Assembly (NCBI RefSeq): GCF_900101675.1
Contig: NZ_FNKG01000001.1
Coordinates: forward strand, 1,595,378-1,659,377
DNA: 64,000 nucleotides
Source: Curtobacterium sp. UNCCL20
Lineage (GTDB): Bacteria > Actinomycetota > Actinomycetes > Actinomycetales > Microbacteriaceae
Direction: 5' to 3'
Below are positions 7,421-19,596 of the stretch, one piece after another. A program made the position numbers and the translations under genes. The notes under the pieces were generated by a model. That model was not told the DNA's origin and made no database searches. It saw only the letters and a list, made by a program, of their open reading frames with translations. The number at the start of each line of letters is the position of its first letter. Position 1 is the stretch's first letter.

Positions 7421-8967
7421 GGGCCGACCTCCTCGCGGGGGAGGTCCGCGGCAGCGCCGGACGTTCCGTCCTCGTCGTGCTCGGCAGCCTCGCCGGGCTC
7501 GTCGCCGCGGTGTTCGTCGCGGTCGAGACGATCGCGCTCCGCGACGCGACTCCCGAGGTCGCGCGCTCCGTCATCGTCCCCGTCGGCACCCTCATCGCCT
7601 TCGCGTTCACCATCGTCCCGCTCGTCGTCGGGCGGAGCGACCAGTTCGACCCGCGCCGCTTCTCGCTCTTCGGGATCGGACGCCGGGACCTCGCCGTGGG
7701 GCTCGGGGTCGCGGGGCTCGTCGGCGTCCCGGTGATCGCGGTCGCCATCGTCGCCGTTGCCCAGTCGGTGGCGTGGATGCGCGGTGCCGGGGTCGGGCTG
7801 CTCGGCGTCGTCGGCGGCCTGCTCGCCATCGCGACCTGCGCGCTGCTCATCCGGGTCGGCTGTGCCGTCGGGGCATCCCTGATCGGTGCGAACCGGTCGC
7901 GGGACGCCGGCTGGCTCGTCGCCCTCGTCATCGTGGTGCTCGGCATCCCGACCGTCTCGCTCCTGCTCCGGGTCGACTGGCTCGCACCGCAGGGCGCCGA
8001 GGCCGAGCGGATCGCCGACGTGGCCGGCTGGACCCCGTGGGGTGCAGCATGGGCCGTGCCCGCCGACGTCGCCAGCGGTCGGGTGGGCGAGGGCATCGTG
8101 AAGCTGCTCATCGCGGTCGCCGTCGTGGCCCTGCTCGGCTGGGCCTGGTGGGCGGTCGTCGGCCGCGCGCTCGAGACCGTCGACGGCCGAACCCGCACCC
8201 GCCGCTACCGTGGGCTCGGCTGGTTCGACCGGCTCGGCTCCAGCCCGGTCGGCGCCGTCGCTGCGCGTGCCCTGACCTACTGGGGGCGCGACCCGCGCTA
8301 CCGCACGTCGTACCTCATCATCGTGTTCGTGCCCGTCGTCGTGATCCCGCTCGGGGTCGCCGGCGTCCCCTGGCACTGGACCGCACTCGTGCCGCTGCCC
8401 CTGATGGCGCTCATCGCCGGGTTCCTGCCGCACAACGACGTCTCGTACGACAACACCGCCGTGTGGCTGCACGTCGCCTCGGGAGCGCCGGGCTGGAGCG
8501 ACCGGCTCGGCCGACTCGTCCCGGTGCTCGCGGTGGGCATCCCCGCGATCGTGCTCGGGGCGTGGGCATCCGCCTGGCTGTTCGGCGACTGGACGGCGTT
8601 CCCCGTGCTCATCGGGGTCTGCGCGAGTGCGCTGCTCGCCGGGCTCGGGTTGTCGAGCGTCGTCTCGGTGCTCCTGCCGTACCCGACGGTCCGCCCCGGC
8701 GATCACCCGTTCCAGCAGCCCCAGGCCGCCGGGGTGCTCGCATCGGTCGCGCAGTCGGCGATGGTCGTCGGGATCGTGGTGTGCTCGGTGCCCGGCGCGT
8801 GGCTCGGCGTGCTCGCGCTCGCGGACGGCCCGGCGCCGTGGGACGTGTTGACGCTGGTCGTCGGGGTCCTCGTCGGTGTCGTGGTGCTCGTGGCTGGCGT
8901 GGCGGTCGGTGGCCGCCTCTTCGACCGGCACGGCCCGGACCTACTGGCGGCGGCGCAGCGCAACTGA
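7396..8967 (+). CDS. ABC transporter permease, about 12 membrane segments
   Basis: 523 residues, ATG inside the end of the ATPase gene. Alternating hydrophobic segments (LVVLGSLAGLVAAVFVAV, VIVPVGTLIAFAFTIVPLVV and others) run through the whole length. LVVGRSDQFDPRRFSLFGI after the second segment is typical of large ABC-2 permeases of actinobacteria. It forms the membrane part of an exporter with the preceding ATPase. Nothing in the sequence names the substrate. A perfect 21-bp hairpin (8996-9041) follows the stop after 28 bases. Confidence 0.85.
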   Translation: MVAQLLRLRADLLAGEVRGSAGRSVLVVLGSLAGLVAAVFVAVETIALRDATPEVARSVIVPVGTLIAFAFTIVPLVVGRSDQFDPRRFSLFGIGRRDLAVGLGVAGLVGVPVIAVAIVAVAQSVAWMRGAGVGLLGVVGGLLAIATCALLIRVGCAVGASLIGANRSRDAGWLVALVIVVLGIPTVSLLLRVDWLAPQGAEAERIADVAGWTPWGAAWAVPADVASGRVGEGIVKLLIAVAVVALLGWAWWAVVGRALETVDGRTRTRRYRGLGWFDRLGSSPVGAVAARALTYWGRDPRYRTSYLIIVFVPVVVIPLGVAGVPWHWTALVPLPLMALIAGFLPHNDVSYDNTAVWLHVASGAPGWSDRLGRLVPVLAVGIPAIVLGAWASAWLFGDWTAFPVLIGVCASALLAGLGLSSVVSVLLPYPTVRPGDHPFQQPQAAGVLASVAQSAMVVGIVVCSVPGAWLGVLALADGPAPWDVLTLVVGVLVGVVVLVAGVAVGGRLFDRHGPDLLAAAQRN

Positions 8968-8995
8968 CGCAGGTCGCGTCCGGCGTGACTGTCTG

Positions 8996-9041
8996 ACGGA
9001 CTGGAGGCGCGTGGCGGCATCGCCACGCGCCTCCAGTCCGT
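8996..9041. terminator. CTGGAGGCGCG palindrome, full hairpin
   Basis: Perfect 21-bp inverted repeat (arms 8996-9016 and 9021-9041) with a GCAT loop, just after the permease stop. It lacks a T-run, so termination is inferred from position and stem strength. It is one copy of the dispersed palindrome family described in the findings. Confidence 0.6.
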
Positions 9042-9454
9042 CGTGCGCGTGCGCGGCGCGCGCGTTCTCGCCTTCTCCGCGCGCGCGTTCTCCGTGCGCG
9101 CGTTCTCGCGCGGAGTATGGCCGCGTCAGCGGGCAGAGGGGCCGGCGGAGGCGTGCTGACGCGAACGGGCGGAAGCGCGGGGTGCCCGCGCCGGGGAGCC
9201 AGGTGTTCCGCCCGCTCGGCGCGGGCGGGACACCCAGCCGAGTCGCGCGCTGACGCGAACGGGCGGAAGCGCGGGGTGCCCGCGCCGGCGACACGGGTGA
9301 TTCGCCCGTTCGCGGTGCCGAGCTGCCGCCGAACCCGCCGCCGAAGCCCGCGGCCGAAGCCCGCGCTCTCCCGCGAGCGAGCGGGCGGAAGCGCAGCGTG
9401 CCCGCGCCGCCGACCCCGCGCTTTCGCCCGCTCGCGGGTGGCGGCGGGGCGTCG
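9042..9454. repeat. Non-coding block with direct repeats of 94-base period
   Basis: No convincing gene. A 40-base sequence at 9155-9194 recurs identically at 9249-9288, and a diverged copy lies at 9377-9409. Each copy starts an arm of the type GAACGGGCGGAA that is partly complemented about 40 bases later by TTCGCCCG or TTCCGCCCG, so each unit can fold back. The first part (9042-9118) is a GCGCGCGTTCTC-type simple repeat. Confidence 0.6.
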
Positions 9455-9460
9455 TACCCT
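9455..9460 (+). promoter_or_regulatory. -10 element of a leaderless promoter
   Basis: TACCCT, 6-base spacer GGGACC, ATG at 9467. Confidence 0.6.
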
Positions 9461-9466
9461 GGGACC

Positions 9467-9727
9467 ATGAGCATGACCGAACCCGGCGGCGGCCTCGACG
9501 TGATGGACCGCGAGCTCGAGAAACTCCTCGAAGAGGAAGCGATCGAGCCCGGCGACCACGAGCGGTTCTCGCACTACGTGAAGAAGGACAAGATCCTGCA
9601 GTCGGCCCTCAGTGGCAAGCCCGTCAAGGCGCTGTGTGGCAAGAAGTGGATCCCGGGCCGCGACCCGGAGAAGTTCCCGGTGTGCCCCGACTGCAAGGCC
9701 ATCTACGAGAAGATGAAGGCGGAGTAA
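9467..9727 (+). CDS. DUF3039 family small protein
   Basis: 86 residues. It contains an acidic helix (DRELEKLLEEEA), then HYVKKDKI, LCGKKWIPGRDPEKFPVCPDCKAIYEKM. The cysteines in LCGK and CPDC could bind zinc as a small ribbon. This is the actinobacterial DUF3039 family, typically found beside nicotinate phosphoribosyltransferase as here. The role is unknown. The start is set by the leaderless -10 element; a second ATG two codons on is possible. It converges on pncB with an 8-base gap. Confidence 0.85.
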   Translation: MSMTEPGGGLDVMDRELEKLLEEEAIEPGDHERFSHYVKKDKILQSALSGKPVKALCGKKWIPGRDPEKFPVCPDCKAIYEKMKAE

Positions 9728-9735
9728 GCGCCGCC

Positions 9736-11025
9736 TCAGATCACCAGCGTCGGGATCGCGGGGTCTCCGCGGCCGATGCGCGATGCGTCCGCGGGCAGCT
9801 CCGCCTTCGCCATCTTGTGGTGTGCCCGAGCTGCCTCGACGCCGGCGACCCCGAGGAACGCGGGGTCGACCTCGCCGTTCGTCACGACGGGCACGAGCAG
9901 CGGCCGCTCGTCGGGGCCGACCTGCCCCGAGGTGAGCACGACCTCGGCGGTCGCGATGCCGTTGCGGAGCCGACGCCCGGCTTCCTTCCGGCCACCGAGC
10001 GTCGCCTTGTCGGCGGACTTCTTCGCGACGGGCACCCAGTCGCCGCCGTCCGCCGGGCGGTGGGCGACGAGCTTGAAGACCATGCCCGCAGCGGGGTGCC
10101 CCGAGCCGGACACGACCGAGGTGCCGACGCCGTACGAGTCGACGGGGGCGGCCCGGAGTGCGGCGATCGTGTACTCGTCGAGGTCGTTGGTGACGGTGAT
10201 CTTCGTGCTGGTCGCGCCGAGCCGGTCGAGCTGTGCCCGGACCGAGGCGACGACCGACGGCAGGTCACCACTGTCGATGCGGACGGCGCCCAGACGGCCG
10301 GACGTCAGCCGCACCGCGGTCTCGACGGCCTCCTCGATGTCGTAGGTGTCGACCAGCAGCGTCGTGCCGTCGCCGAGGGCGTCGAGCTGTGAGCGGAAGG
10401 CAGCTTCCTCGGAGTCGTGCAGCAGCGTGAACGCGTGCGCCGCGGTGCCCATCGTGGGGATGCCCCAGGTCCGCCCGGCCTCGAGGTTGCTCGTCGCACC
10501 GAAGCCGGCGATGTACGCGGCACGCGCGGCGGCGACGGCGTTCCACTCACCCGTGCGCCGTGAACCCATCTCGGCCAGCGGGCGCTTGTCGGCCGCTGAC
10601 ACCATGCGGGCGGCGGCCGAGGCGATCGCGGAGTCGGCGTTGAAGATGCTCAGCGCGAGGGTCTCGAGCACGACGGCCTCGGCGAAGGTGCCCTCGATCT
10701 GCAGGACGGGGGAGTTCGGGAAGAAGACCTCGCCCTCGCGGTACGCCCGGATGTCCCCGGTGAACCGGTAGTCGGCGAGGTAGGAGGCGGTCCCGGAGTC
10801 GATCACGCCGCGGTCCCGCAGGAACCCGATCTCCTCGTCGCCGAACCGGAAGTCGCTGAGTGCGGTGAGGAACCGCCCGAGACCGGCCACCACGCCGTAG
10901 CGCCGCCCGTCCGGCAGCCGCCGGGTGAACACCTCGAAGACGCACCGTCGGTCGGCCGTGCCGTCCTTCAGGGCCGCGTCGACCATGGTGAGTTCGTACT
11001 GGTCGGTGAGGAGCGCGCTGGTCAC
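9736..11025 (-). CDS. pncB: Nicotinate phosphoribosyltransferase
   Basis: 429 residues. It converts nicotinate and PRPP, with ATP hydrolysis, to nicotinate mononucleotide in NAD salvage. Diagnostic stretches are [10 protein letters not shown] near the N terminus, [25 protein letters not shown] with the histidine expected to be phosphorylated, VRIDSGDL (PRPP/ribose region) and [12 protein letters not shown] 11025 is chosen because a TAGTGT element lies exactly 7 bases upstream. Longer in-frame versions lack such a signal. It is divergent from murI across 116 bases. The clpS and DUF2017 genes that often lie here in other actinobacteria are absent. Confidence 0.92.
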   Translation of the reverse strand: MTSALLTDQYELTMVDAALKDGTADRRCVFEVFTRRLPDGRRYGVVAGLGRFLTALSDFRFGDEEIGFLRDRGVIDSGTASYLADYRFTGDIRAYREGEVFFPNSPVLQIEGTFAEAVVLETLALSIFNADSAIASAAARMVSAADKRPLAEMGSRRTGEWNAVAAARAAYIAGFGATSNLEAGRTWGIPTMGTAAHAFTLLHDSEEAAFRSQLDALGDGTTLLVDTYDIEEAVETAVRLTSGRLGAVRIDSGDLPSVVASVRAQLDRLGATSTKITVTNDLDEYTIAALRAAPVDSYGVGTSVVSGSGHPAAGMVFKLVAHRPADGGDWVPVAKKSADKATLGGRKEAGRRLRNGIATAEVVLTSGQVGPDERPLLVPVVTNGEVDPAFLGVAGVEAARAHHKMAKAELPADASRIGRGDPAIPTLVI

Positions 11026-11032
11026 CTCCCCG

Positions 11033-11038
11033 ACACTA
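11033..11038 (-). promoter_or_regulatory. -10 element of the leaderless pncB promoter
   Basis: TAGTGT on the minus strand, 7-base spacer, GTG at 11025. Confidence 0.6.
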
Positions 11039-11128
11039 CTGTCGGAGCGGCCTGGAGGCGCGGATTCCGCCGGACCCCCGACTCGCGCTCCGGACACGGC
11101 CGGTTCCCTGGCGGTCGGCTCGCGTCGG

Positions 11129-11134
11129 TACGCT
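11129..11134 (+). promoter_or_regulatory. -10 element of the leaderless murI promoter
   Basis: TACGCT, 7-base spacer GGTCACC, GTG at 11142. A half copy of the CTGGAGGCGCG repeat lies between this and the pncB promoter (11051-11063). Confidence 0.6.
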
Positions 11135-11141
11135 GGTCACC

Positions 11142-11987
11142 GTGACGGATGCACCGATCGGAGTCTTCGACAGCGGGGTCGGCGGGCTCACGGTGGCCCG
11201 CGCCATCATCGACCAGCTCCCGCGCGAGAGCATCCGGTACGTCGGGGACACCCTGCACTCGCCGTACGGGCCGAAGCCGATCGCCGACGTCCGGCGGTAC
11301 GCGCTCGAGGTGATGGACGACCTGGTCGAGCAGGGCGTGAAGGCCCTGGTCATCGCCTGCAACACCGCGTCTTCCGCGGTGCTGCGGGACGCCCGTGAGC
11401 GCTACGAGCAGGCGTACGGCATCCCCGTGGTCGAGGTCATCCAGCCGGCGGCCCGCGCCGCCGTGAAGCAGACCCGTACCGGGCGCATCGGCGTGATCGG
11501 GACGGTGGGGACGATCGCCTCCCGCTCCTACGAGGACGCCTTCGCGGTGGCGTCGGACGTCACCCTGACCCTCGCTGCCTGCCCGCGGTTCGTCGAGTTC
11601 GTCGAGGCCGGCGACACCTCCTCCCACGACCTCCGCGACGTGGCCGAGGGGTACCTCGCACCCGTCCGCGCCGCCGACGTCGACACCCTCGTGCTCGGCT
11701 GCACCCACTACCCGCTCATGTCCGCCGCCATCCAGTACGTGATGGGGCCGGACGTGACGCTCGTCTCCAGTGCCGAGGAGACCGCCAGCGACGTGTACCG
11801 GCGGCTCGTCGAGCACGGGCTCGAACGCACCACCCCGGAACCCCCGACGTACTCGTTCGAGGCGACCGGCGACGACAAGAACGGTTTCATCCGACTCGCA
11901 CGACGCTTCCTCGGACCCGAGGTCTCGAGCGTCGGCCACCTCCAGACCGGGGCCATCACGTTGCCCCGCATCGAAAGGACCCCATGA
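11142..11987 (+). CDS. murI: Glutamate racemase
   Basis: 281 residues, GTG start. It makes D-glutamate for peptidoglycan. The sequence begins [17 protein letters not shown], and the two catalytic cysteines are in ACNTAS and LGCTHYPL, both intact. [13 protein letters not shown] is also conserved. Its stop overlaps the rph start (ATGA), giving a murI-rph-rdgB operon that mixes wall synthesis, tRNA processing and nucleotide-pool cleaning, a common actinobacterial grouping. Confidence 0.95.
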   Translation: MTDAPIGVFDSGVGGLTVARAIIDQLPRESIRYVGDTLHSPYGPKPIADVRRYALEVMDDLVEQGVKALVIACNTASSAVLRDARERYEQAYGIPVVEVIQPAARAAVKQTRTGRIGVIGTVGTIASRSYEDAFAVASDVTLTLAACPRFVEFVEAGDTSSHDLRDVAEGYLAPVRAADVDTLVLGCTHYPLMSAAIQYVMGPDVTLVSSAEETASDVYRRLVEHGLERTTPEPPTYSFEATGDDKNGFIRLARRFLGPEVSSVGHLQTGAITLPRIERTP

Positions 11988-12721
11988 GCGACACGCTCCG
12001 CATTGACGGCCGCACCGCGACCGACCACCGTCCCGTCACCATCGAGCGGGGGTGGAGCACGCAGGCCGAGGGCAGCGCGCTCATCTCGTTCGGCAACACG
12101 CGGGTGCTGTGCACCGCGTCGTTCACGAACGGCGTGCCGCGCTGGATGGCCGGCAAGGGCACCGGCTGGGTCACCGCCGAGTACTCGATGCTGCCGCGCT
12201 CGACGAACGAGCGCATGCAGCGCGAGTCGATCAAGGGCAAGGTCGGCGGGCGCACGCACGAGATCTCCCGCCTCATCGGCCGGTCGCTCCGCGCCGTCGT
12301 CGACATGAAGGGCCTCGGTGAGAACACCCTCGTGCTCGACTGCGACGTGCTGCAGGCAGACGGTGGGACCCGCACGGCATCGATCACCGGTGCCTACGTC
12401 GCCATGGTCGACGCGATCGAGTGGGGCCGCGACAAGGGCTTCATCGGCAAGAAGGCCACGCCGCTGACCGACAGCGTGCAGGCGATCTCGGTCGGGATCG
12501 TCAAGGGCGAGCCGATGCTCGACCTCGCCTACACCGAGGACTCGGCGGCCGACACCGACATGAACATCGTCACGACCGGCTCGGGCAAGTTCATCGAGGT
12601 GCAGGGCACCGCCGAGCACGCGCCCTTCGACCGCGACGAGCTGAACGTCCTGCTCGACCTCGGGCTCGCGGGCAACCAGTCCCTCGCCGCCATCCAGAAG
12701 ACCGCTCTGGGGCTCGCATGA
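11984..12721 (+). CDS. rph: Ribonuclease PH
   Basis: 245 residues, ATG overlapping the murI stop. It is a phosphate-dependent 3'-to-5' exoribonuclease that trims tRNA 3' ends and works as a hexameric ring. Conserved elements include [77 protein letters not shown] and the catalytic-region [26 protein letters not shown]. Length and motifs match an active enzyme. It is the second gene of the murI-rph-rdgB operon. Confidence 0.95.
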   Translation: MSDTLRIDGRTATDHRPVTIERGWSTQAEGSALISFGNTRVLCTASFTNGVPRWMAGKGTGWVTAEYSMLPRSTNERMQRESIKGKVGGRTHEISRLIGRSLRAVVDMKGLGENTLVLDCDVLQADGGTRTASITGAYVAMVDAIEWGRDKGFIGKKATPLTDSVQAISVGIVKGEPMLDLAYTEDSAADTDMNIVTTGSGKFIEVQGTAEHAPFDRDELNVLLDLGLAGNQSLAAIQKTALGLA

Positions 12722-13308
12722 CATCGCGCACGGTCGTCCTGGCGACCCACAACCAGGGCAAGGTCGTCGAGCTGCGGGAGATCCTCGGCGAGGCCCTCGG
12801 CGGCGTCGAGCTCGTCGGCTACGACGGCCCGGAGCCGGTCGAGGACGGCGACACCTACGCCGCGAACGCGCTCATCAAGGCGCGGGCAGCGGTCGCGCAC
12901 ACCGGGCTGCCGGCGCTCGCCGACGACTCCGGGATCGCCGTGGACGCCCTCGGCGGTGCTCCGGGCATCCACTCGGCCCGGTACGCGGGCACGAGGGAGG
13001 ACGCCGACAACATCGCGCTGCTCCTGCAGAACCTCGAGGGGGTCCTCGAGCGCACCGCCGCCTTCGTCTGCGCGGCCGCGTTCGTGACGCCCGAGGGGGC
13101 GGAGCACGTGGTCGAGGCCGTGTGGAACGGCGAGGTCCTCACCGTGCCGACCGGCACCGGTGGGCACGGCTACGACCCGGTGTTCAAGGCGGACGACGCC
13201 GACCGGTCCTCGGCGGAGCTCACCCGCGAGGAGAAGAACCAGCTGAGCCACCGTGCGAAGGCGTTCCGCGGGATCGCGCCGACCGTGCGGGAGTACTTCG
13301 GCGTCTGA
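12718..13308 (+). CDS. rdgB: XTP/dITP diphosphatase (Ham1/RdgB family)
   Basis: 196 residues, ATG overlapping the rph stop (ATGA). It hydrolyses non-canonical purine triphosphates to monophosphates and pyrophosphate and so protects DNA. The N-terminal [46 protein letters not shown] and GHGYDPVF, then [19 protein letters not shown], are the family signature in full. It is the last gene of the operon and is followed by a 24-bp hairpin at the convergent junction with the DedA gene. Confidence 0.95.
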   Translation: MTSRTVVLATHNQGKVVELREILGEALGGVELVGYDGPEPVEDGDTYAANALIKARAAVAHTGLPALADDSGIAVDALGGAPGIHSARYAGTREDADNIALLLQNLEGVLERTAAFVCAAAFVTPEGAEHVVEAVWNGEVLTVPTGTGGHGYDPVFKADDADRSSAELTREEKNQLSHRAKAFRGIAPTVREYFGV

Positions 13309-13351
13309 CCGGCCGGAAGCGCACCGTCCGGCGCCGTCGGCCTCGCACGCG

Positions 13352-13411
13352 GCACAACACAAGTCGGCCCGAACCGCGCGATCGCGTGGTTCGGGCCGAC
13401 TTGTGTTGTGC
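13352..13411. terminator. 24-bp perfect inverted repeat between convergent genes
   Basis: Arms 13352-13375 and 13388-13411 pair perfectly over 24 bases around a 12-base loop containing CGATCG. It lies between the ends of rdgB and the DedA gene and could end transcription from both sides. The arm end GCACAACACAAGTC is related to the inverted repeat at 42849-42914. Confidence 0.65.
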
Positions 13412-13495
13412 GAGGTGCTGCCGGGCGAGGTGCCGCAGGCGAGGCGCCTCAGGCGAGGTGCCGCACAGGGCGAGGCGCCCCACGCGCGGTCGCGA

Positions 13496-14182
13496 CTACT
13501 CGGTCGCGGCCTGCTCCTGCTCGTCGTGCTTCGCCTTGCGGGCGTTCCGGATGTACGTGATCGCCATCGGGACGACGGTGACGACGACCGCCGCGAGCAG
13601 GATGATGTCGATGTACTCGCGGACGATGTGCGCCACGAACGGGATGTGGCCGATGAAGTACCCGAGGAACGTGACCCCGACACCCCAGATGACCGCGCCG
13701 ATCGCGTTGTACAACGAGTACTTCTTGTAGTCCATCCGCCCGACACCGGCGGCGATCGGCAGGAACGTCCGCACCACCGGCACGAAGCGGGCGAGGATCA
13801 CCGCGAGCGGGCCGAACCGGTGGAAGAACGCGTTGGTGCGGTCGACGTTCGCCTTGGAGAACAGGCCGCTCTCCTTGCGCTCGAAGATCGGTGGGCCGGC
13901 CTTCTTGCCGATGTAGTAGCCGAGCTCGCCGCCGAGGAACGCCGCCGCGGCGATCATCAGGGCGGCGACCCACACCGGGATCCCGCCGATCTCGCCGCCG
14001 CGGTCGAACGCGAACAGACCGGTGATCACGAGCAGGCTGTCGCCGGGGAAGATGAACCCGATCAGCAGTCCGGTCTCGGCGAAGATGATGGCGCACACCA
14101 CGAACACGGCGATCGCCCCGAAGTTGTCGAGGATGTACTGCGGATCCAGCCAGGGGATCAGGGCGAGTGCGACGGAGTGCAT
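13496..14182 (-). CDS. DedA family membrane protein
   Basis: 228 residues with several membrane segments. The family markers are present: EtGLLIGFIFPGDSLLVITGLFA (residues about 36-58), GELGYYIGKKAGPPIFER, FGPLAVILARFVPVVRTFLPIAAGVGRMDYKKYSLYNAIGAVIWG with the conserved arginines. DedA proteins act in membrane lipid carrier recycling and envelope homeostasis; some translocate undecaprenyl phosphate. GGAAGAACC precedes the ATG. A TACCCT element at 14233-14238 would give a leader of about 45 bases. Confidence 0.92.
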   Translation of the reverse strand: MHSVALALIPWLDPQYILDNFGAIAVFVVCAIIFAETGLLIGFIFPGDSLLVITGLFAFDRGGEIGGIPVWVAALMIAAAAFLGGELGYYIGKKAGPPIFERKESGLFSKANVDRTNAFFHRFGPLAVILARFVPVVRTFLPIAAGVGRMDYKKYSLYNAIGAVIWGVGVTFLGYFIGHIPFVAHIVREYIDIILLAAVVVTVVPMAITYIRNARKAKHDEQEQAATE

Positions 14183-14232
14183 GGTTCTTCCGGTCGTGGA
14201 GGCGGGGTCACGGGCAGGACTCCCGCGTGACG

Positions 14233-14238
14233 AGGGTA
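14233..14238 (-). promoter_or_regulatory. -10 element for the DedA gene
   Basis: TACCCT on the minus strand, about 50 bases before the ATG, giving a normal leader with a ribosome site. Confidence 0.4.
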
Positions 14239-14312
14239 CCGTCCGGGGGTGTCGGGCCCATCCGCCCGGGGTATGACTTCCCCGAAGGTGCGGGAGACCG
14301 TGCGGGGAACCG

Positions 14313-14393
14313 TGCGGAAGGAGGGACTCGAACCCTCACGCCTGGGGCACAGGAACCTAAATCCTGCGTGTCTACCGATTCCACCACTCCCGC
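14313..14393 (-). tRNA. tRNA-Leu (anticodon UAG)
   Basis: The 81-base minus-strand sequence folds as a class II tRNA. The acceptor arms are GCGGGAG and CTTCCGC with one G-U pair. The anticodon stem CAGGA/TCCTG carries loop TTTAGGT, so the anticodon is UAG (14357-14359). A variable arm is present, and the T arm is AGGGTTCGAGTCCCT. CCA is not encoded. A TAGACT element at 14404-14409 lies about 10 bases upstream and is the likely promoter. It reads CUA/CUG codons. Confidence 0.93.
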
Positions 14394-14403
14394 GAGCAGC
14401 GGC

Positions 14404-14409
14404 AGTCTA
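14404..14409 (-). promoter_or_regulatory. -10 element of the tRNA-Leu gene
   Basis: TAGACT on the minus strand, 10 bases before the mature 5' end, in the gap after the MFS gene. A half copy of the CTGGAGGC repeat lies at 14441-14453. Confidence 0.5.
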
Positions 14410-14480
14410 CCGAGCGCGGGCGACGCACCGGGCGTGATCCGTGCCTCCAGGCCGTGGCCGGAGCGGCCGCCTGGCGGACG

Positions 14481-15773
14481 TCAGCGCAGTCGACGGGGCA
14501 GGTACCTCGGGACGTAGCGGAGCAGGATGCCCGCGCCGACCAGGCCGAGTACGCCCATCACGCCGCTCGCGATCGCGATGGAGGCGACGGCGGTGACGCC
14601 GGAGATGACGAGCGGCGCGGCGGCCGACCCGAAGTCACCCGTGAACCGCCACGCACCGAGGAAGGGTGCCGGGTTGCCGCGCGGGGCGAGGTCCGCGCCG
14701 AGCGTCATGAGGATGCCCGAGCCGACGCCGTTCGCGAGCGACATGCCGATGGCGATGGCCACGAACCAGCCGACCCGCGCGTCGAGGTGCCCGGACCACG
14801 CGAGCAGGAAGTAGCTGACGCTCAGCCCGAGCATGCAGGGGAGCGCGCTCGCCAGGCGGCCCCAGCGGTCCATGATCTGGCCGCTCGTGTAGAACAGCGC
14901 GAAGTCGACGGCACCGGCGATGCCGATGACGAGGGCCGCGGTCGAGTCGTCGAGTCCGACGCTGACCGCCCACAGCGGCAGGATCACCTGCCGTCCGGCG
15001 CGGAGCGCGCCGATCAGCCCGGCGCCGCTGCCGAGCCGCAGCAGGACGGCGCGGTTCGCGCGGATGGTGCGGAAGAGGCCGTGCGCCTCCTGCTGGACGA
15101 ACTGGGCACCGGTGTCGGCCGGCGGTTCGGTCACGTCCGTCGTGTTCGCGGTCACGGGCCTGGAGGCGCGTGGCGGCCTGCGGAATCCGCGCGCTCCCGT
15201 CGCGGGGTCGCGCAGGACGAGGAGGACGACCGCGGCGGCCAGGCAGCAGGCGATGTGGATCCAGAAGGCGCTCTGCGTCGTGCCGGTGAGGTGGATCACG
15301 CCGGCGGCGATGAAGGGACCGACGAAGTAGCCGAAGCGGAACACGCCGCCGAGGCTGGACAGCGCGCGGGCGCGGATCTGGATCGGGATCGCGGTCGTCA
15401 TGTACGCGTGCCGGGCGAGTGCGAACACGGCGGTCGAGACACCGACGAGGAACACCCCGACCGCGAGCACCCAGGCGTTCGGCGCGACCGTGCAGACCAG
15501 GAGCCCGACGACGGACACCACGGCGGCGCCGATCATCGCGTTCCGCTCGCCGATCCGGGCCACGACCACGCCGGAGGGCACGTCCCCGATGAGCTCGCCG
15601 ACGAGGATGAGCGACGCGACGAACCCGGCGAACGCCAGGCTCGCACCGAGGGAGTCCGCCGCGATCGGGATGATCGGGATGATCGCGCCCTCGCCGATCG
15701 CGAAGAGGGCGGCGGGCAGGAACCCGGACAACAGCACCGCGCGGAAGTCGAAGGCGGGGGAGTCGGAGGTCAT
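14481..15773 (-). CDS. Major facilitator superfamily transporter
   Basis: 430 residues with about 12 hydrophobic segments and the MFS loop motif [19 protein letters not shown] between segments 2 and 3. The central loop (near residue 200) contains [23 protein letters not shown] and is encoded partly by a CTGGAGGCGCG repeat copy (15156-15177). It is probably a proton-coupled drug or metabolite exporter. The substrate is unknown. Upstream TAGCGT (15784-15789) lies 10 bases from the ATG, so the mRNA would be almost leaderless. It is divergent from mnmA. Confidence 0.85.
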   Translation of the reverse strand: MTSDSPAFDFRAVLLSGFLPAALFAIGEGAIIPIIPIAADSLGASLAFAGFVASLILVGELIGDVPSGVVVARIGERNAMIGAAVVSVVGLLVCTVAPNAWVLAVGVFLVGVSTAVFALARHAYMTTAIPIQIRARALSSLGGVFRFGYFVGPFIAAGVIHLTGTTQSAFWIHIACCLAAAVVLLVLRDPATGARGFRRPPRASRPVTANTTDVTEPPADTGAQFVQQEAHGLFRTIRANRAVLLRLGSGAGLIGALRAGRQVILPLWAVSVGLDDSTAALVIGIAGAVDFALFYTSGQIMDRWGRLASALPCMLGLSVSYFLLAWSGHLDARVGWFVAIAIGMSLANGVGSGILMTLGADLAPRGNPAPFLGAWRFTGDFGSAAAPLVISGVTAVASIAIASGVMGVLGLVGAGILLRYVPRYLPRRLR

Positions 15774-15819
15774 CGCTCGGCCAACGCTACGCCCGCTTGG
15801 GCCGTCGCCGGAAAGGTGC

Positions 15820-15825
15820 GACCCT
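15820..15825 (+). promoter_or_regulatory. Possible -10 element of mnmA
   Basis: GACCCT, 7-base spacer TGATGCC, ATG at 15833. The first base departs from the TAnnnT pattern but the spacing fits exactly. Confidence 0.4.
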
Positions 15826-15832
15826 TGATGCC

Positions 15833-16939
15833 ATGCGAGTACTAGCGGCGATGAGCGGTGGGGTCGACTCGGCGGTGGCCGCGGCGCGGGCGGTCGACGC
15901 CGGACACGACGTGGTCGGTGTCCACCTCGCGCTGAGCCGGATGCCCGGGACCCTCCGGACGGGCAGCCGCGGGTGCTGCACGATCGAGGACTCGATGGAC
16001 GCCCAGCGCGCCGCCTCCGCGCTCGGCATCCCGTACTACGTGTGGGACTTCTCGGCCCGGTTCAAGGAGGACGTCGTCGACGACTTCGTGGCCGAGTACC
16101 AGGCCGGCCGCACGCCGAACCCCTGCATGCGCTGCAACGAGCGGATCAAGTTCGCCGCCCTGCTCGAGAAGGCGCTCGCCCTCGGGTTCGACGCCGTCGC
16201 GACCGGGCACTACGCCTCGATCGTCACCGGTCCGGACGGCTCGCGCGAACTGCACCGCTCGGCCGCGTGGGCGAAGGACCAGTCCTACGTGCTCGGGGTG
16301 CTGACCGCCGAGCAGCTCCAGCACGCGATGTTCCCGCTCGGGGCGACCCCCTCCAAGGACGAGGTCCGCGCCGAGGCCGCTGCCCGCGGGCTCACGGTCG
16401 CGCAGAAGCCCGACTCCTACGACATCTGCTTCATCCCCGACGGCGACACCCGCGGCTGGCTCGCCGACCGGGTCGGTACCGCCCCGGGTGACGTGGTCGA
16501 GCGCGACGGCACGGTCGTCGGCTCCCACGAGGGCGCGACCGGGTACACGGTCGGGCAGCGCCGCGGCCTCGCGCTCGGACGCCCGGCGCCGGACGGGAAG
16601 CCGCGCTTCGTGCTCGAGATCCGCCCGAAGGAGAACACCGTCGTGGTCGGCCCGAAGGAGGCGCTCGACGTCACCTCGATGTCCGGCGCACGGTTCACCT
16701 GGGCCGGCACGGCACCGGCCGACCCGACCGTGCCGTTCGCGTGCGACGTGCAGATCCGGGCGCACGCCGACCCAGTGCCCGCGACGGCGCGGGTGTCCGA
16801 CGGTGTGCTCGTCATCGACGTCGACGAGCCCCTGTCCGGGGTCGCGCCGGGGCAGACCGCGGTGGTCTACGTCGGGACGCGGGTGCTCGGGCAGTGCACC
16901 ATCGACTCGACGGTGTCGGCGGTGCCCGCGTCGGCGTAG
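15833..16939 (+). CDS. mnmA: tRNA-specific 2-thiouridylase
   Basis: 368 residues. It thiolates U34 of Glu, Gln and Lys tRNAs using ATP and a persulfide relay. The PP-loop [13 protein letters not shown] is at residues 5-17. The two catalytic cysteines are in [12 protein letters not shown] and [22 protein letters not shown] and the C-terminal beta-barrel region [13 protein letters not shown] are present. In many actinobacteria a cysteine desulfurase gene precedes it; here an MFS gene lies there, so the sulfur donor is encoded elsewhere. ligA follows after a simple-repeat stretch. Confidence 0.94.
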   Translation: MRVLAAMSGGVDSAVAAARAVDAGHDVVGVHLALSRMPGTLRTGSRGCCTIEDSMDAQRAASALGIPYYVWDFSARFKEDVVDDFVAEYQAGRTPNPCMRCNERIKFAALLEKALALGFDAVATGHYASIVTGPDGSRELHRSAAWAKDQSYVLGVLTAEQLQHAMFPLGATPSKDEVRAEAAARGLTVAQKPDSYDICFIPDGDTRGWLADRVGTAPGDVVERDGTVVGSHEGATGYTVGQRRGLALGRPAPDGKPRFVLEIRPKENTVVVGPKEALDVTSMSGARFTWAGTAPADPTVPFACDVQIRAHADPVPATARVSDGVLVIDVDEPLSGVAPGQTAVVYVGTRVLGQCTIDSTVSAVPASA

Positions 16940-19414
<2,475 letters not shown>

Positions 19415-19596
19415 GCCACTCTCGGGAGCACGACCGCGGACTGTCCGCTCGCCGCGGCGCGCCATGCGACCCACCCAGTTCAGGGGTCAAGTTGCATCCC
19501 GCACGCCATCGGGAGGCGCATTCTCCTTACACTCGTGAGAGCATCACCCGTCGTCTGCAGGGGGACGTCGGGACGGCCTTCCCGGGGGAGACCCGA
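19415..19596. other. Intergenic region and leader of the DUF1023 gene
   Basis: A TACACT -10 element (19528-19533) would start a leader of about 57 bases that ends with GGGGGAG six bases before TTG 19597. No terminator hairpin for ligA is obvious. Confidence 0.4.

Noticed and set aside
9155-9409. Possible CRISPR array
   Set aside because: Only two full copies with a 94-base period; the copies are too long and too far apart, no cas genes are present, and the intervening DNA is itself self-complementary.
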